Below are positions 56,373 to 64,000 of a DNA stretch of 64,000 bases, piece after piece. The position numbers and the translations under genes were made by a program. The stretch's first letter is position 1, and every line of letters starts with the position of its first letter. Where the stretch lies: positions 186,001-250,000 of the forward strand of contig JADCLP010000001.1 of the NCBI GenBank assembly GCA_014983025.1, given 5' to 3'. This DNA is from Erythrobacteraceae bacterium E2-1 Yellow Sea (GTDB lineage: Bacteria; Pseudomonadota; Alphaproteobacteria; Sphingomonadales; Sphingomonadaceae). Below the pieces are notes generated by a model. That model had not been told where the DNA came from and did not search any database. It was given only the letters and a program-made list of their open reading frames with translations.

Positions 56373-58387
56373 TCTGCCGCCTCCTTCATCTCTTCTCCAT
56401 GAAGAAGTTCAGCCGAACATTGCTGCATCACCGTGCTGGCACGCGCTATTGGGTTGGTAAGGTAGAAATCCTTGATCGGATAGGCGTCAATCGTGCCTTC
56501 CGCCTTGGCCTTCGCGTCAGCTTTCGGCAGCGGGCCATAATCGGCCAGGCCTTCTTCACCCAAGGCAGGAACTTCCGCGATCATAGCGGCCTGCAATTCG
56601 GCAAAACTGTCAAAGCCGACATTCACGTCCAAAGCATCTGCAAGTGCGCGCAGGATTGTCCAGTCTTCGCGTGCGTCACCCGGTGCAAACACGGCCTTTT
56701 CGGCATATTGCACACGGCCTTCTGTGTTGACGTAAGTACCGTCTTTTTCCGCATAGCTGGCGGCAGGCAGCACAATATCGGCTGCATGTGCACCCTTGTC
56801 ACCATGGTGGCCGATATAGACCTTCAGCGCATCGACATAAGGTTCAAAATTCATCTCATCCGCGCCCAGCGCCAGCAGCACCTTGGGCTTGGCCGCGGCG
56901 ATATCCGCCATGCCGCCCTTTTGCGCGAAGCCGAGCATCAGCCCACCCATGCGCGCGGCAGAGAAATGCAGCGCGTTGAAACCGTTCCAATCGGTTTTGA
57001 CGAGGCCCAGCGTGTCGACCAGGCCCAGACATGCGGCCAGCGCACCCTTGGCCAGCCCTGCCCCGCCCAGGATCAGCGCGGGCCGTTCGGCCGACTTGAA
57101 CGCATCCACCACGTCAGCAGGCAGATTGCCCAGCAGCGCCAGATCATTGCCCAGGAAGGTCGCGGGATAGGTCGTTTCCCATTGCGGGCCGACCACAAAC
57201 ACCTTCGCACCGCGCTTCACCGCCTTGCGCAGGCGGGTGTTCACCAGCGGCGCTTCCCAGCGGACATGGCTGCCGACGATCAAGATGGCGTCAGCGGTTT
57301 CGATACCCGCCAGCGTGGAGTTGAAATTGACTGCGGCGAGGTTTGACACATCGTAAGACATGCCGGTCTGCCGCCCTTCAATCAGGGTCGAACCGCAGGC
57401 CTTCAGCAGCGATTTTGCCGCGAACATGGTTTCACAATCGAGCAGGTCACCAGCGACAGCGGCGATAGACGATTTGTCCTTGCCCTTCAGCGCCTTGGCA
57501 ATCGCCTTGAAAGCTTCATCCCAGCTGGATTCCTTCAGGCCTCCACGTTTGCGCATGAACACCTTGTCCAGACGGCGACGATTAAGGCCATCGACCTGAT
57601 AGCGCGCCTTGTCGCTGATCCATTCCTCGTTCACGTCATCATTGACGCGGGGTAGTGCGCGCATGACTTCACGACCACGGCTGTCGAGCCGGATGTTCGC
57701 GCCAACCGCATCAGAGACGTCGATAGACAGCGTCTTTTTCAGCTCCCACGGGCGTGCTTCAAACGCATAGGGGCGCGATGTCAGCGCGCCGACCGGGCAC
57801 AGATCGATCACATTCGCGCTCATCTCATGGGCGGCAGCCTGTTCGAGATAGGTCGTGATCTGCATGTCTTCGCCGCGATAAAGCGCGCCGATTTCATCCA
57901 CGCCAGCGATTTCCTCGCTGAAGCGGACACAACGCGTGCAATGGATGCAGCGCGTCATCACCGTTTTGATCAGCGGGCCCATGTACTTCTCGGTCACGGC
58001 GCGCTTGTTTTCGGTATAACGCGAACCGCCCCGGCCATAACCAACGGCCTGATCCTGCAGATCGCATTCGCCGCCCTGATCGCAAATCGGGCAATCGAGC
58101 GGGTGGTTGATCAGGAGGAATTCCATCACCCCTTCCCGCGCCTTCTTGACCATCGGCGTGTCGGTGCGGATGGTCTGCCCCTCGGTTGCGGGCAGCGCAC
58201 AGCTCGCCTGTGGCTTGGGTGGACCGGGAGCCACCTCCACCAAACACATGCGGCAATTGCCGGCGATGGAAAGCCGTTCGTGATAGCAGAAACGCGGGAT
58301 TTCCTTGCCCGCCTGCTCACACGCCTGCAGCACGGTGGCGCCTGCAGGAACCTCGATTTCCTGACCGTCTACGGTGACTTTAGGCAT
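56369..58387 (-). CDS. nuoG: NADH-quinone oxidoreductase subunit G
   Basis: Largest peripheral subunit of complex I, 672 residues. The N-terminal third binds iron-sulfur clusters: a [2Fe-2S] site (CYHERLSIAGNCRMC with a later Cys), the His-containing HPLDCPICDQGGECDLQD motif, and CIHCTRC. The remainder is a molybdopterin-oxidoreductase-like domain without cofactor. It starts one base into the nuoF stop and ends overlapping the small membrane protein gene. Confidence 0.97.
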   Translation of the reverse strand: MPKVTVDGQEIEVPAGATVLQACEQAGKEIPRFCYHERLSIAGNCRMCLVEVAPGPPKPQASCALPATEGQTIRTDTPMVKKAREGVMEFLLINHPLDCPICDQGGECDLQDQAVGYGRGGSRYTENKRAVTEKYMGPLIKTVMTRCIHCTRCVRFSEEIAGVDEIGALYRGEDMQITTYLEQAAAHEMSANVIDLCPVGALTSRPYAFEARPWELKKTLSIDVSDAVGANIRLDSRGREVMRALPRVNDDVNEEWISDKARYQVDGLNRRRLDKVFMRKRGGLKESSWDEAFKAIAKALKGKDKSSIAAVAGDLLDCETMFAAKSLLKACGSTLIEGRQTGMSYDVSNLAAVNFNSTLAGIETADAILIVGSHVRWEAPLVNTRLRKAVKRGAKVFVVGPQWETTYPATFLGNDLALLGNLPADVVDAFKSAERPALILGGAGLAKGALAACLGLVDTLGLVKTDWNGFNALHFSAARMGGLMLGFAQKGGMADIAAAKPKVLLALGADEMNFEPYVDALKVYIGHHGDKGAHAADIVLPAASYAEKDGTYVNTEGRVQYAEKAVFAPGDAREDWTILRALADALDVNVGFDSFAELQAAMIAEVPALGEEGLADYGPLPKADAKAKAEGTIDAYPIKDFYLTNPIARASTVMQQCSAELLHGEEMKEAAE

Positions 58388-59682
58388 TATTCCGCCGCCT
58401 CCGCGAATTTGGAGTTATGCTCATTGATCCGGCGTTCCAGCTCTGGCCGGAAATGGCGGATCAGGCCCTGGATCGGCCATGCGGCGGCATCGCCCAGCGC
58501 GCAGATCGTGTGGCCTTCCACCTGCTTCGTAACCTGATTCAGCATATCGATTTCCTCGATCGCCGCATCGCCAGTTCGCAGGCGCTGCATCATGCGCCAC
58601 ATCCAGCCCGTGCCTTCACGGCAGGGCGTGCACTGGCCACAGCTTTCATGCTTGTAGAAGAAGCTGAGGCGTTCAATGGCGCGCACGATATCGGTGCTCT
58701 TGTCCATCACGATCACGCCTGCAGTGCCGAGGCCCGAGCCGAGTTCCTTCAACCCGTCAAAATCCATCGGCGCGTCCCAGATCTGGTCCGCCGGAACCAG
58801 CGGAACCGAAGATCCACCGGGGATCACGGCGAGCAGATTGTCCCTGCCACCACGAATACCGCCGCAATGCTTTTCAATCAGCTCACTGAACGGGATCGAC
58901 AGCGCTTCCTCGACCACGCAGGGCTTGTTCACATGGCCGCTGATCTGGAACAGCTTGGTGCCCTTGTTATTCTCCCGCCCGAAGCTGGAGAACCAGGCCG
59001 CGCCGCGCCGCATGATGGTGGGCGCAACGGCGATGCTCTCGACATTGTTGACCGTGGTCGGGCAGCCATAAAGGCCTGCACCCGCCGGGAATGGCGGTTT
59101 GAGGCGTGGCTGTCCCTTCTTGCCTTCCAGGCTTTCGATCATCGCGGTTTCTTCACCGCAGATATACGCGCCAGCGCCGCGATGCATGAACACATCGAAG
59201 TCATAGCCTGAACCGCTGGCATTCTTGCCGATCAATCCAGCGTCATACGCCTGATCGATTGCGGCCTGCAGCGTTTCCGCCTCGCGGATATATTCGCCGC
59301 GAATGTAAATATAGGCCGCGCGCGCGCGCATGGCGAAACCGGCAACCAGTGCGCCTTCGATCAGCTTGTGCGGATCATGACGGATGATTTCGCGGTCCTT
59401 GCACGAACCGGGTTCGGATTCATCGGCATTGATGACCAGGAAGGACGGGCGGCCATCCTTCGATTCCTTGGGCATGAAGGACCATTTCAGGCCGGTGGGG
59501 AAACCTGCCCCGCCCCGCCCGCGCAGGCCAGAAGCCTTGATCTCTTCAATGATCGCATCCTGACCCTTGGCCAGAATATCCTTGGTATTATCCCAATCGC
59601 CACGCGCCTGCGCTGCGGCCAGCCCCCAATCCTGGAAGCCGTAAAGATTGGTGAAAATGCGGTCTTTATCCTGAAGAGACAT
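58387..59682 (-). CDS. nuoF: NADH-quinone oxidoreductase subunit F
   Basis: NADH- and FMN-binding subunit with cluster N3, 431 residues. Motifs: [19 protein letters not shown] (nucleotide loop), [35 protein letters not shown] and the cluster motif [17 protein letters not shown] use ATG 59682, which shares one base with the nuoE stop and follows GGGGGGA; GTG and TTG codons just ahead are possible. Confidence 0.97.
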   Translation of the reverse strand: MSLQDKDRIFTNLYGFQDWGLAAAQARGDWDNTKDILAKGQDAIIEEIKASGLRGRGGAGFPTGLKWSFMPKESKDGRPSFLVINADESEPGSCKDREIIRHDPHKLIEGALVAGFAMRARAAYIYIRGEYIREAETLQAAIDQAYDAGLIGKNASGSGYDFDVFMHRGAGAYICGEETAMIESLEGKKGQPRLKPPFPAGAGLYGCPTTVNNVESIAVAPTIMRRGAAWFSSFGRENNKGTKLFQISGHVNKPCVVEEALSIPFSELIEKHCGGIRGGRDNLLAVIPGGSSVPLVPADQIWDAPMDFDGLKELGSGLGTAGVIVMDKSTDIVRAIERLSFFYKHESCGQCTPCREGTGWMWRMMQRLRTGDAAIEEIDMLNQVTKQVEGHTICALGDAAAWPIQGLIRHFRPELERRINEHNSKFAEAAE

Positions 59683-60350
59683 CACCAATCCCCCCGGTAA
59701 TCGTGGTTTTCACTGACCATTTCTTTCAGCGTGGACGGCCCACCTGATGGTTCGCTGGTGTGCTTGCCCGGTTCCTGCGTGCCCGTTTTGGGCTGCTGCC
59801 CGGCGGCCAGCATGCTCAGAATGTTGTCGAGCCGTTCAGCGGTCAGATCTTCATAATTGTCATCATTGATCTGCACCATCGGCGCAGTGGCGCAATTGCC
59901 CATACACTCCACCTCGGTCAGGGACCACAGCCCATCTTCCGAGATATGGCCCTTGCTCATCCCGCGTTTCTTGCAGGTTTCAAACAGATCGTCCGAACCG
60001 CGCAGCATGCACGGTGTCGTGCCGCAAACCTGTACATGGTACTTACCCACCGGCTTCATATTGTACATGAAGTAGAATGTGGCGACTTCCAGCACGCGGA
60101 TAACCGGCATGTTGAGATAGCTGGCGACATATTCGATCACCGGGATCGGCAGCCAGCCTTGCGTATCGGTTTCTTCACCCACCTGACGCTGGGCAAAGTC
60201 GAGCAGCGCCATCACCGCCGATTTCTGGCGGCCTTCGGGATATTTGGCGATGGCCTTGTCAGCCTTCGCCTTCCACGCATCGGTAAAGGCAAAATTGCCC
60301 CAGCGCGCGCGCAGTTCGGGTGTATCTGGTGCGGGGGTACGGTCAGCCAT
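59682..60350 (-). CDS. nuoE: NADH-quinone oxidoreductase subunit E
   Basis: Thioredoxin-fold subunit with the [2Fe-2S] cluster N1a, 222 residues. The four ligands are in CGTTPCML and [14 protein letters not shown] 45-residue Pro/Gly/Thr-rich C-terminal extension ([18 protein letters not shown] onward) follows the core, as in several alphaproteobacteria. Start ATG 60350 overlaps the stop of the NTF2-like gene by one base; an upstream in-frame start adds residues with no family support. Confidence 0.95.
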   Translation of the reverse strand: MADRTPAPDTPELRARWGNFAFTDAWKAKADKAIAKYPEGRQKSAVMALLDFAQRQVGEETDTQGWLPIPVIEYVASYLNMPVIRVLEVATFYFMYNMKPVGKYHVQVCGTTPCMLRGSDDLFETCKKRGMSKGHISEDGLWSLTEVECMGNCATAPMVQINDDNYEDLTAERLDNILSMLAAGQQPKTGTQEPGKHTSEPSGGPSTLKEMVSENHDYRGDW

Positions 60351-60700
60351 TAGCGGATGAACTCCACGCGAGAGCATTTGTCGCCCTCGAAAGAATAGAC
60401 AGCAACCACATCGAAAGGTTCGACCAGGTCAGAACCATCGGTGGCCGGGCCGCGGGTCACATGTTCACGGAAAATCACGTAATCGCCAATTGCCTGACGA
60501 TCGACGATTTCAGCGTGATTTTGCGGCCATTTGGCAAAGGCAGCCGCAAGGCCATTGCGTGTGCCTTCCTTGCCTTCACGCACCACATCGCCGCGATAAT
60601 TGGCCTCACTCGCTTCGTCTGTCATGTACGAGACGTAGATATCCACGTCCTGCGTATTATAGGCAGCGATCATGGCTTCGGCAGTTGCGAGGTTGCTCAC
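60350..60700 (-). CDS. NTF2/SnoaL-like protein inside the nuo operon
   Basis: A 116-residue cone-fold protein of the nuclear transport factor 2-like (SnoaL) superfamily, with the helical start [24 protein letters not shown] and the strand pattern of [11 protein letters not shown] and [18 protein letters not shown]. These proteins are small-ligand binders or isomerases; no catalytic set is obvious. It overlaps nuoD by four bases and nuoE by one, so it is part of the nuo operon though not a complex I subunit. Confidence 0.8.
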   Translation of the reverse strand: MSNLATAEAMIAAYNTQDVDIYVSYMTDEASEANYRGDVVREGKEGTRNGLAAAFAKWPQNHAEIVDRQAIGDYVIFREHVTRGPATDGSDLVEPFDVVAVYSFEGDKCSRVEFIR

Positions 60701-61908
60701 CGGTCACACTCCCCGAACACAACGTCGATTGCGCCCAGGATGGCGGTCGCATCGGGCAGCATATGCCCCTTGCACATCATATCCATTGCCTGAAGGTGGC
60801 TGAAAGCAGTCGGGCGGATCTTGCAGCGATAGGGTTTATTGCTACCATCGCTGACCAGATAGACGCCGAATTCACCCTTGGGGCTTTCGGTCGCCACGTA
60901 AACTTCACCCGCCGGAACGTGGAAGCCCTCTGTATAGAGCTTGAAGTGATGGATCAGCGCTTCCATTGATTGCTTCATTTCGCCGCGCTTGGGCGGGGAA
61001 ACCTTGCCATCAGTGTTGGCGACAGGCCCTTCAGGCATTTGCGCCAGGCACTGTTTGATGATCTTGGCGCTTTCGTAGACTTCCTTCACGCGCACACAGA
61101 AACGGTCATAACAGTCCGAATTGGTGCCGGTGGGGATGTCGAATTCCATACGGTCATAGACATCGTAAGGCTGCGATTTGCGCAGATCCCACGGAATGCC
61201 GGCTGCGCGGATCATTGGGCCGGAAAAGCCCCATGCCACGGCATCATCGCGGCTGACCACGGCGATATCGACATTGCGTTGTTTGAAGATGCGGTTGTCG
61301 AGCACCAGGCTCATCGCATCGCCAAACAATTCGGGCAGACGGGTATCGACCCATTCACCAATATCCACGAGCAGCTTTTCAGGCACATCCTGATGCACGC
61401 CGCCGGGGCGGAACCATGCACTATGCATGCGCGCGCCCGAAGCGCGTTCGAAGAAGTTCATACAATCTTCGCGAAGTTCGAACACCCACAGATTGGGCGT
61501 CATCGCGCCCACGTCCATCACGTGCGAACCAATGTTCAGCATGTGGTTGCAGATGCGCGTCAGTTCCGCAAACAGCACACGCAGATATTGCGCGCGGATT
61601 GGCACTTCCAGATTGAGCAGCTTTTCAATCGCCAGGACGTAGCTGTGCTCCATCCCCAAAGGCGAACAGTAATCAAGCCGGTCGAAGTAAGGCAGCGCCT
61701 GCAGATAGGTCTTGTGCTCGATCAGTTTTTCGGTGCCACGATGCAGCAGGCCAACATGTGGATCGATGCGTTCGATTACTTCGCCGTCCAGTTCCATCAC
61801 CATGCGCAAAACGCCGTGCGCGGCTGGGTGCTGGGGGCCGAAATTGATCGTGTAATTGGTGATGACTTCATCGCCAGTGGTGGGCGATTCTTCGAGCTGC
61901 ATGCTCAT
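60697..61908 (-). CDS. nuoD: NADH-quinone oxidoreductase subunit D
   Basis: 49-kDa-type subunit lining the quinone site, 403 residues. It shows [52 protein letters not shown] (His and Tyr at the quinone head group) and a C-terminal [29 protein letters not shown] ending. Separate from nuoC, unlike the E. coli fusion. Overlaps nuoC by four bases. Confidence 0.97.
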   Translation of the reverse strand: MSMQLEESPTTGDEVITNYTINFGPQHPAAHGVLRMVMELDGEVIERIDPHVGLLHRGTEKLIEHKTYLQALPYFDRLDYCSPLGMEHSYVLAIEKLLNLEVPIRAQYLRVLFAELTRICNHMLNIGSHVMDVGAMTPNLWVFELREDCMNFFERASGARMHSAWFRPGGVHQDVPEKLLVDIGEWVDTRLPELFGDAMSLVLDNRIFKQRNVDIAVVSRDDAVAWGFSGPMIRAAGIPWDLRKSQPYDVYDRMEFDIPTGTNSDCYDRFCVRVKEVYESAKIIKQCLAQMPEGPVANTDGKVSPPKRGEMKQSMEALIHHFKLYTEGFHVPAGEVYVATESPKGEFGVYLVSDGSNKPYRCKIRPTAFSHLQAMDMMCKGHMLPDATAILGAIDVVFGECDR

Positions 61909-62540
61909 GCCTTGCTCTCCCCATCATCAGCTTTTTCATCGCCGGGCAGCGGATAATCCGCACCTTCCCAGGGCGATTGGAAATCAAACTGGCGCAGATC
62001 CTGCGGCAGTTCGACCGGTTCATAGACAACGCGCTTTTCCTCTTCGGAATAACGCAGTTCGACATAGCCCGTCAGCGGGAAATCCTTGCGGAAGGGATGC
62101 CCTTCAAAGCCATAATCGGTCAGGATGCGGCGAAGATCGTCATTTCCGGCGAATTTCACGCCGTACATATCGAACACTTCACGTTCCAGCCAACCCGCAT
62201 TGGGCCACAGGCCAGTGACGCTGGGCACGGGCTGAATCTCGTCCGTCGACACTTTCACCATCACGCGATGGTTCTTGGTCAGCGACAGCAGCATATAGAC
62301 GACTTCGAAGCGCTCTGCGCGCGAGGGATAGTCGGCCCCGGCAATTTCCATCAGCTGCTGATATTGATGATTGTCCCGCAGAGCTTTGAGCGCATCAACA
62401 ATCGCGCCGCGCGCCACGGTGATCACAATCTCGCCATGTTCTTCTTTCGAAGTGACAACCTGGTCACCCAACGCAGCGATCAGCGTGGCAAGCACGCCAT
62501 CATTGCTGGCAAATTTCGGGGCGGAATGGACCACACTCAT
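61905..62540 (-). CDS. nuoC: NADH-quinone oxidoreductase subunit C
   Basis: 30-kDa-type subunit, 211 residues, with the signature [22 protein letters not shown] and [41 protein letters not shown] start at ATG 62540, which overlaps the nuoB stop as ATGA; longer in-frame reading upstream is a shadow of nuoB. An acidic tail closes the protein. Confidence 0.96.
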   Translation of the reverse strand: MSVVHSAPKFASNDGVLATLIAALGDQVVTSKEEHGEIVITVARGAIVDALKALRDNHQYQQLMEIAGADYPSRAERFEVVYMLLSLTKNHRVMVKVSTDEIQPVPSVTGLWPNAGWLEREVFDMYGVKFAGNDDLRRILTDYGFEGHPFRKDFPLTGYVELRYSEEEKRVVYEPVELPQDLRQFDFQSPWEGADYPLPGDEKADDGESKA

Positions 62541-63097
62541 CGTGCAATCGTCCCTTCGCGGCGGATCTTGCGCTGCAATTGCATCACGCCATAAAGCAGG
62601 GCTTCTGCTGTCGGCGGGCAACCGGGCACGTAAATATCCACCGGCACAATGCGGTCACAACCACGCACCACCGAATAGCTGTAGTGGTAATAGCCGCCGC
62701 CATTGGCGCAGCTGCCCATGCTGATCACATATTTGGGTTCCGACATCTGGTCGTAAACCTTGCGCAGCGCTGGTGCCATCTTGTTGCAGAGTGTACCAGC
62801 CACGATCATCACGTCAGACTGGCGCGGCGATGCGCGCGGGGCGACACCAAAACGTTCCATATCGTAACGAGGCATGTTGACGTGGATCATTTCCACTGCG
62901 CAGCAAGCCAGACCAAAGGTCATCCACCACAGGCTGCCGGTGCGCGCCCATTGGAACAGTTCCTCTGTCGATGTGACCAGGAAACCCTTGTCATTCACTT
63001 CGGTCTGTAGCGCGTGAAAATAATCCGCATCTGGCTGGCGGACGTCACCCCCTTGCGCAGTGGGCAATTGGTTCGGTGCGGTTACGATAGTGCTCAT
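62537..63097 (-). CDS. nuoB: NADH-quinone oxidoreductase subunit B
   Basis: Binds the terminal cluster N2 that donates electrons to quinone. The 186-residue protein has the tandem-Cys [25 protein letters not shown] and [13 protein letters not shown] ligands. Start ATG 63097 overlaps the nuoA stop by four bases and gives the family N-terminus. Confidence 0.97.
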   Translation of the reverse strand: MSTIVTAPNQLPTAQGGDVRQPDADYFHALQTEVNDKGFLVTSTEELFQWARTGSLWWMTFGLACCAVEMIHVNMPRYDMERFGVAPRASPRQSDVMIVAGTLCNKMAPALRKVYDQMSEPKYVISMGSCANGGGYYHYSYSVVRGCDRIVPVDIYVPGCPPTAEALLYGVMQLQRKIRREGTIAR

Positions 63098-63468
63098 TCC
63101 CAATCCAGTGCCCCCAATTTCCAGGCATAGGCCAGGCCAATGGCCAACTCGCCCAGGAAAACCATCATCGAAATCCAGCCTGGCCACCCCGTCAGATCCA
63201 GGCTGACCGCCCATGGAAACAGAAAGGCCGCTTCCAGATCGAAGATAATGAACAGGATTGCGACCAGGTAAAAGCGCACGTCAAACTGGCTGCGCGGATC
63301 CTCGAAAGCGGGAAAACCGCATTCATATTCGCTGAGCTTGTCCGCATTTGGCGCATGCGTGCCGGTAAGACGGGCAACGCCCATGGGCAGGAAGACGAAG
63401 GCTGCCGACAGACCTACTGCGATGAACAGGAAGATCAGGATGGGCAAATATTGGCTGAGATCGACCAC
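63094..63468 (-). CDS. nuoA: NADH-quinone oxidoreductase subunit A
   Basis: First gene of the complex I operon, 124 residues with three hydrophobic helices and the conserved loop [37 protein letters not shown], cited by its Cys-Gly and Asp/Glu residues. Starts at GTG 63468 with AGGA seven bases upstream. The operon promoter should lie in the 138-base gap 63469-63606, where I could not settle on one. Confidence 0.96.
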   Translation of the reverse strand: MVDLSQYLPILIFLFIAVGLSAAFVFLPMGVARLTGTHAPNADKLSEYECGFPAFEDPRSQFDVRFYLVAILFIIFDLEAAFLFPWAVSLDLTGWPGWISMMVFLGELAIGLAYAWKLGALDWE

Positions 63469-63606
63469 AAGTGAATCCTAAGGGTGCAAAATCGTGCCCG
63501 CCTCTAGGCCCCCAGCACCAGCTTCGCAAGTGCAGCGTAGCAGATTCCGCAGAAGTTTCCGTGCATCTTTGGTCTGATACCTCTGAATGTGCACGGCAAC
63601 ACACCC

Positions 63607-64000
63607 TTATGGCTTTAAAGGCAGCACCCGTATTTGGGTTGACAAAGCCGGTTTGTCTGGCACCGGTTCACCCTGAACGTAACGATCCCATTGGCCATTT
63701 CCGACATACAGCAGCCTATCACCATCAAAACTGCCAGAAAGTGGTTCTGTCCAATCCGGATTCGCCTGTTCAAGAATCCGATGCCCGGTGACGCGCATCC
63801 CATCCTGTGACAGATCAAATGCCACAATCCGCATCGGGCTGGTGCCATTTTGCATGGCAATTAGCCTGGTACCGTGGCGCCACAAACCGTCTACCCCATC
63901 CAATATCAGTGGTATCTCGCTGGAAAGGCGCGCAACAGACTTTGTTTCAAGGTCAATGATAGCGATGCCATAGCGATAATCGCTAACGTACAGCTTTGCG
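63607..64000 (-). CDS. Beta-propeller-like (SMP-30/gluconolactonase-type) protein, C-terminal fragment
   Basis: The frame is open to the right edge, so only the last 130 residues are seen. They show beta-propeller blade repeats: KLYVSDYRYGIAIIDLETKSVARL, then a blade around LDGVDGLWRHGTRLIAMQNG and one around DRLLYVGNGQWDRY. This pattern fits the SMP-30/strictosidine-synthase-like group, but the family cannot be fixed from the fragment. Not part of the nuo operon by spacing (138 bases), though on the same strand. Confidence 0.6.
   Translation of the reverse strand, partial: AKLYVSDYRYGIAIIDLETKSVARLSSEIPLILDGVDGLWRHGTRLIAMQNGTSPMRIVAFDLSQDGMRVTGHRILEQANPDWTEPLSGSFDGDRLLYVGNGQWDRYVQGEPVPDKPALSTQIRVLPLKP

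Noticed and set aside
60970..61956. 328-codon plus-strand frame over nuoD
   Set aside because: Antisense shadow; nuoD motifs and ATGA couplings fix the real strand.

Overview
The window is a chromosomal core region of an alphaproteobacterium, most likely a member of the Sphingomonadales (Erythrobacteraceae-like). This rests on the ispD-ispF fusion, a dusB-ntrB gene pair, a lipoyl domain fused to the pyruvate dehydrogenase beta subunit, a LexA site of the GTTC-N7-GTTC type, the comEC/gltX/gltA neighbourhood, and a complex I operon that runs on into birA-coaX-rnj. Coding density is high, many genes overlap by 1-4 bases, and I see no insertion sequence, prophage or CRISPR array.

Region by region. 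1-5.1 kb: ntrB (cut by the left edge), dusB, ispDF, a stand-alone CinA C-terminal domain, a COQ10/RatA-like protein, lipA and a beta-carbonic anhydrase. 5.1-12.9 kb: an NYN-LOTUS protein, a secreted repeat-helix protein, gyrA, a YhhN-family membrane protein, trmFO and an EF-hand protein. 13-18.3 kb: an NDUFAF6-like squalene/phytoene-synthase-fold protein, pdhA-pdhB, ftsB, an MscS channel, an atypical small gene and tRNA-Arg(CCU). 18.3-23.9 kb: grxC-nitrilase-DUF1178, an hsp20 gene with a sigma-32-type promoter and a ROSE-like RNA thermometer, a hairpin-rich 369-base gap, then pyrG, secG and tpiA. 24-33.4 kb: a PpiD-like chaperone followed by trpE-(lipoprotein)-trpG-trpD-trpC-moaC-moeA-lexA, all on the plus strand; lexA has its own SOS operator. 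33.4-38.6 kb: comEC, gltX, gltA.

38.6-45.2 kb is the least familiar part. Four minus-strand genes encode a histidine-kinase-like protein whose phospho-accepting His position is Pro, a helical protein I do not recognise, a membrane protein with a nucleotidyltransferase-like front, and an Hpt-like protein whose phospho-accepting His is Met. Divergent from them is an 863-residue, two-helix membrane-anchored coiled-coil protein resembling the polarity factor TipN. Two independent losses of the phosphorylatable His in one small cluster beside a polarity-type protein is the strongest candidate for an undescribed system here.

45.2-63.5 kb is one long minus-strand operon: nuoABCD, an NTF2/SnoaL-like gene, nuoEFG, a small membrane protein of unknown role, nuoHIJKLMN, birA, coaX, rnj and a DUF1467 gene. 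It encodes the whole respiratory NADH dehydrogenase plus cofactor and RNA-decay functions. The window ends inside a gene for a beta-propeller-like protein.

All calls come from reading the sequence and remembered family motifs; no database search was run.
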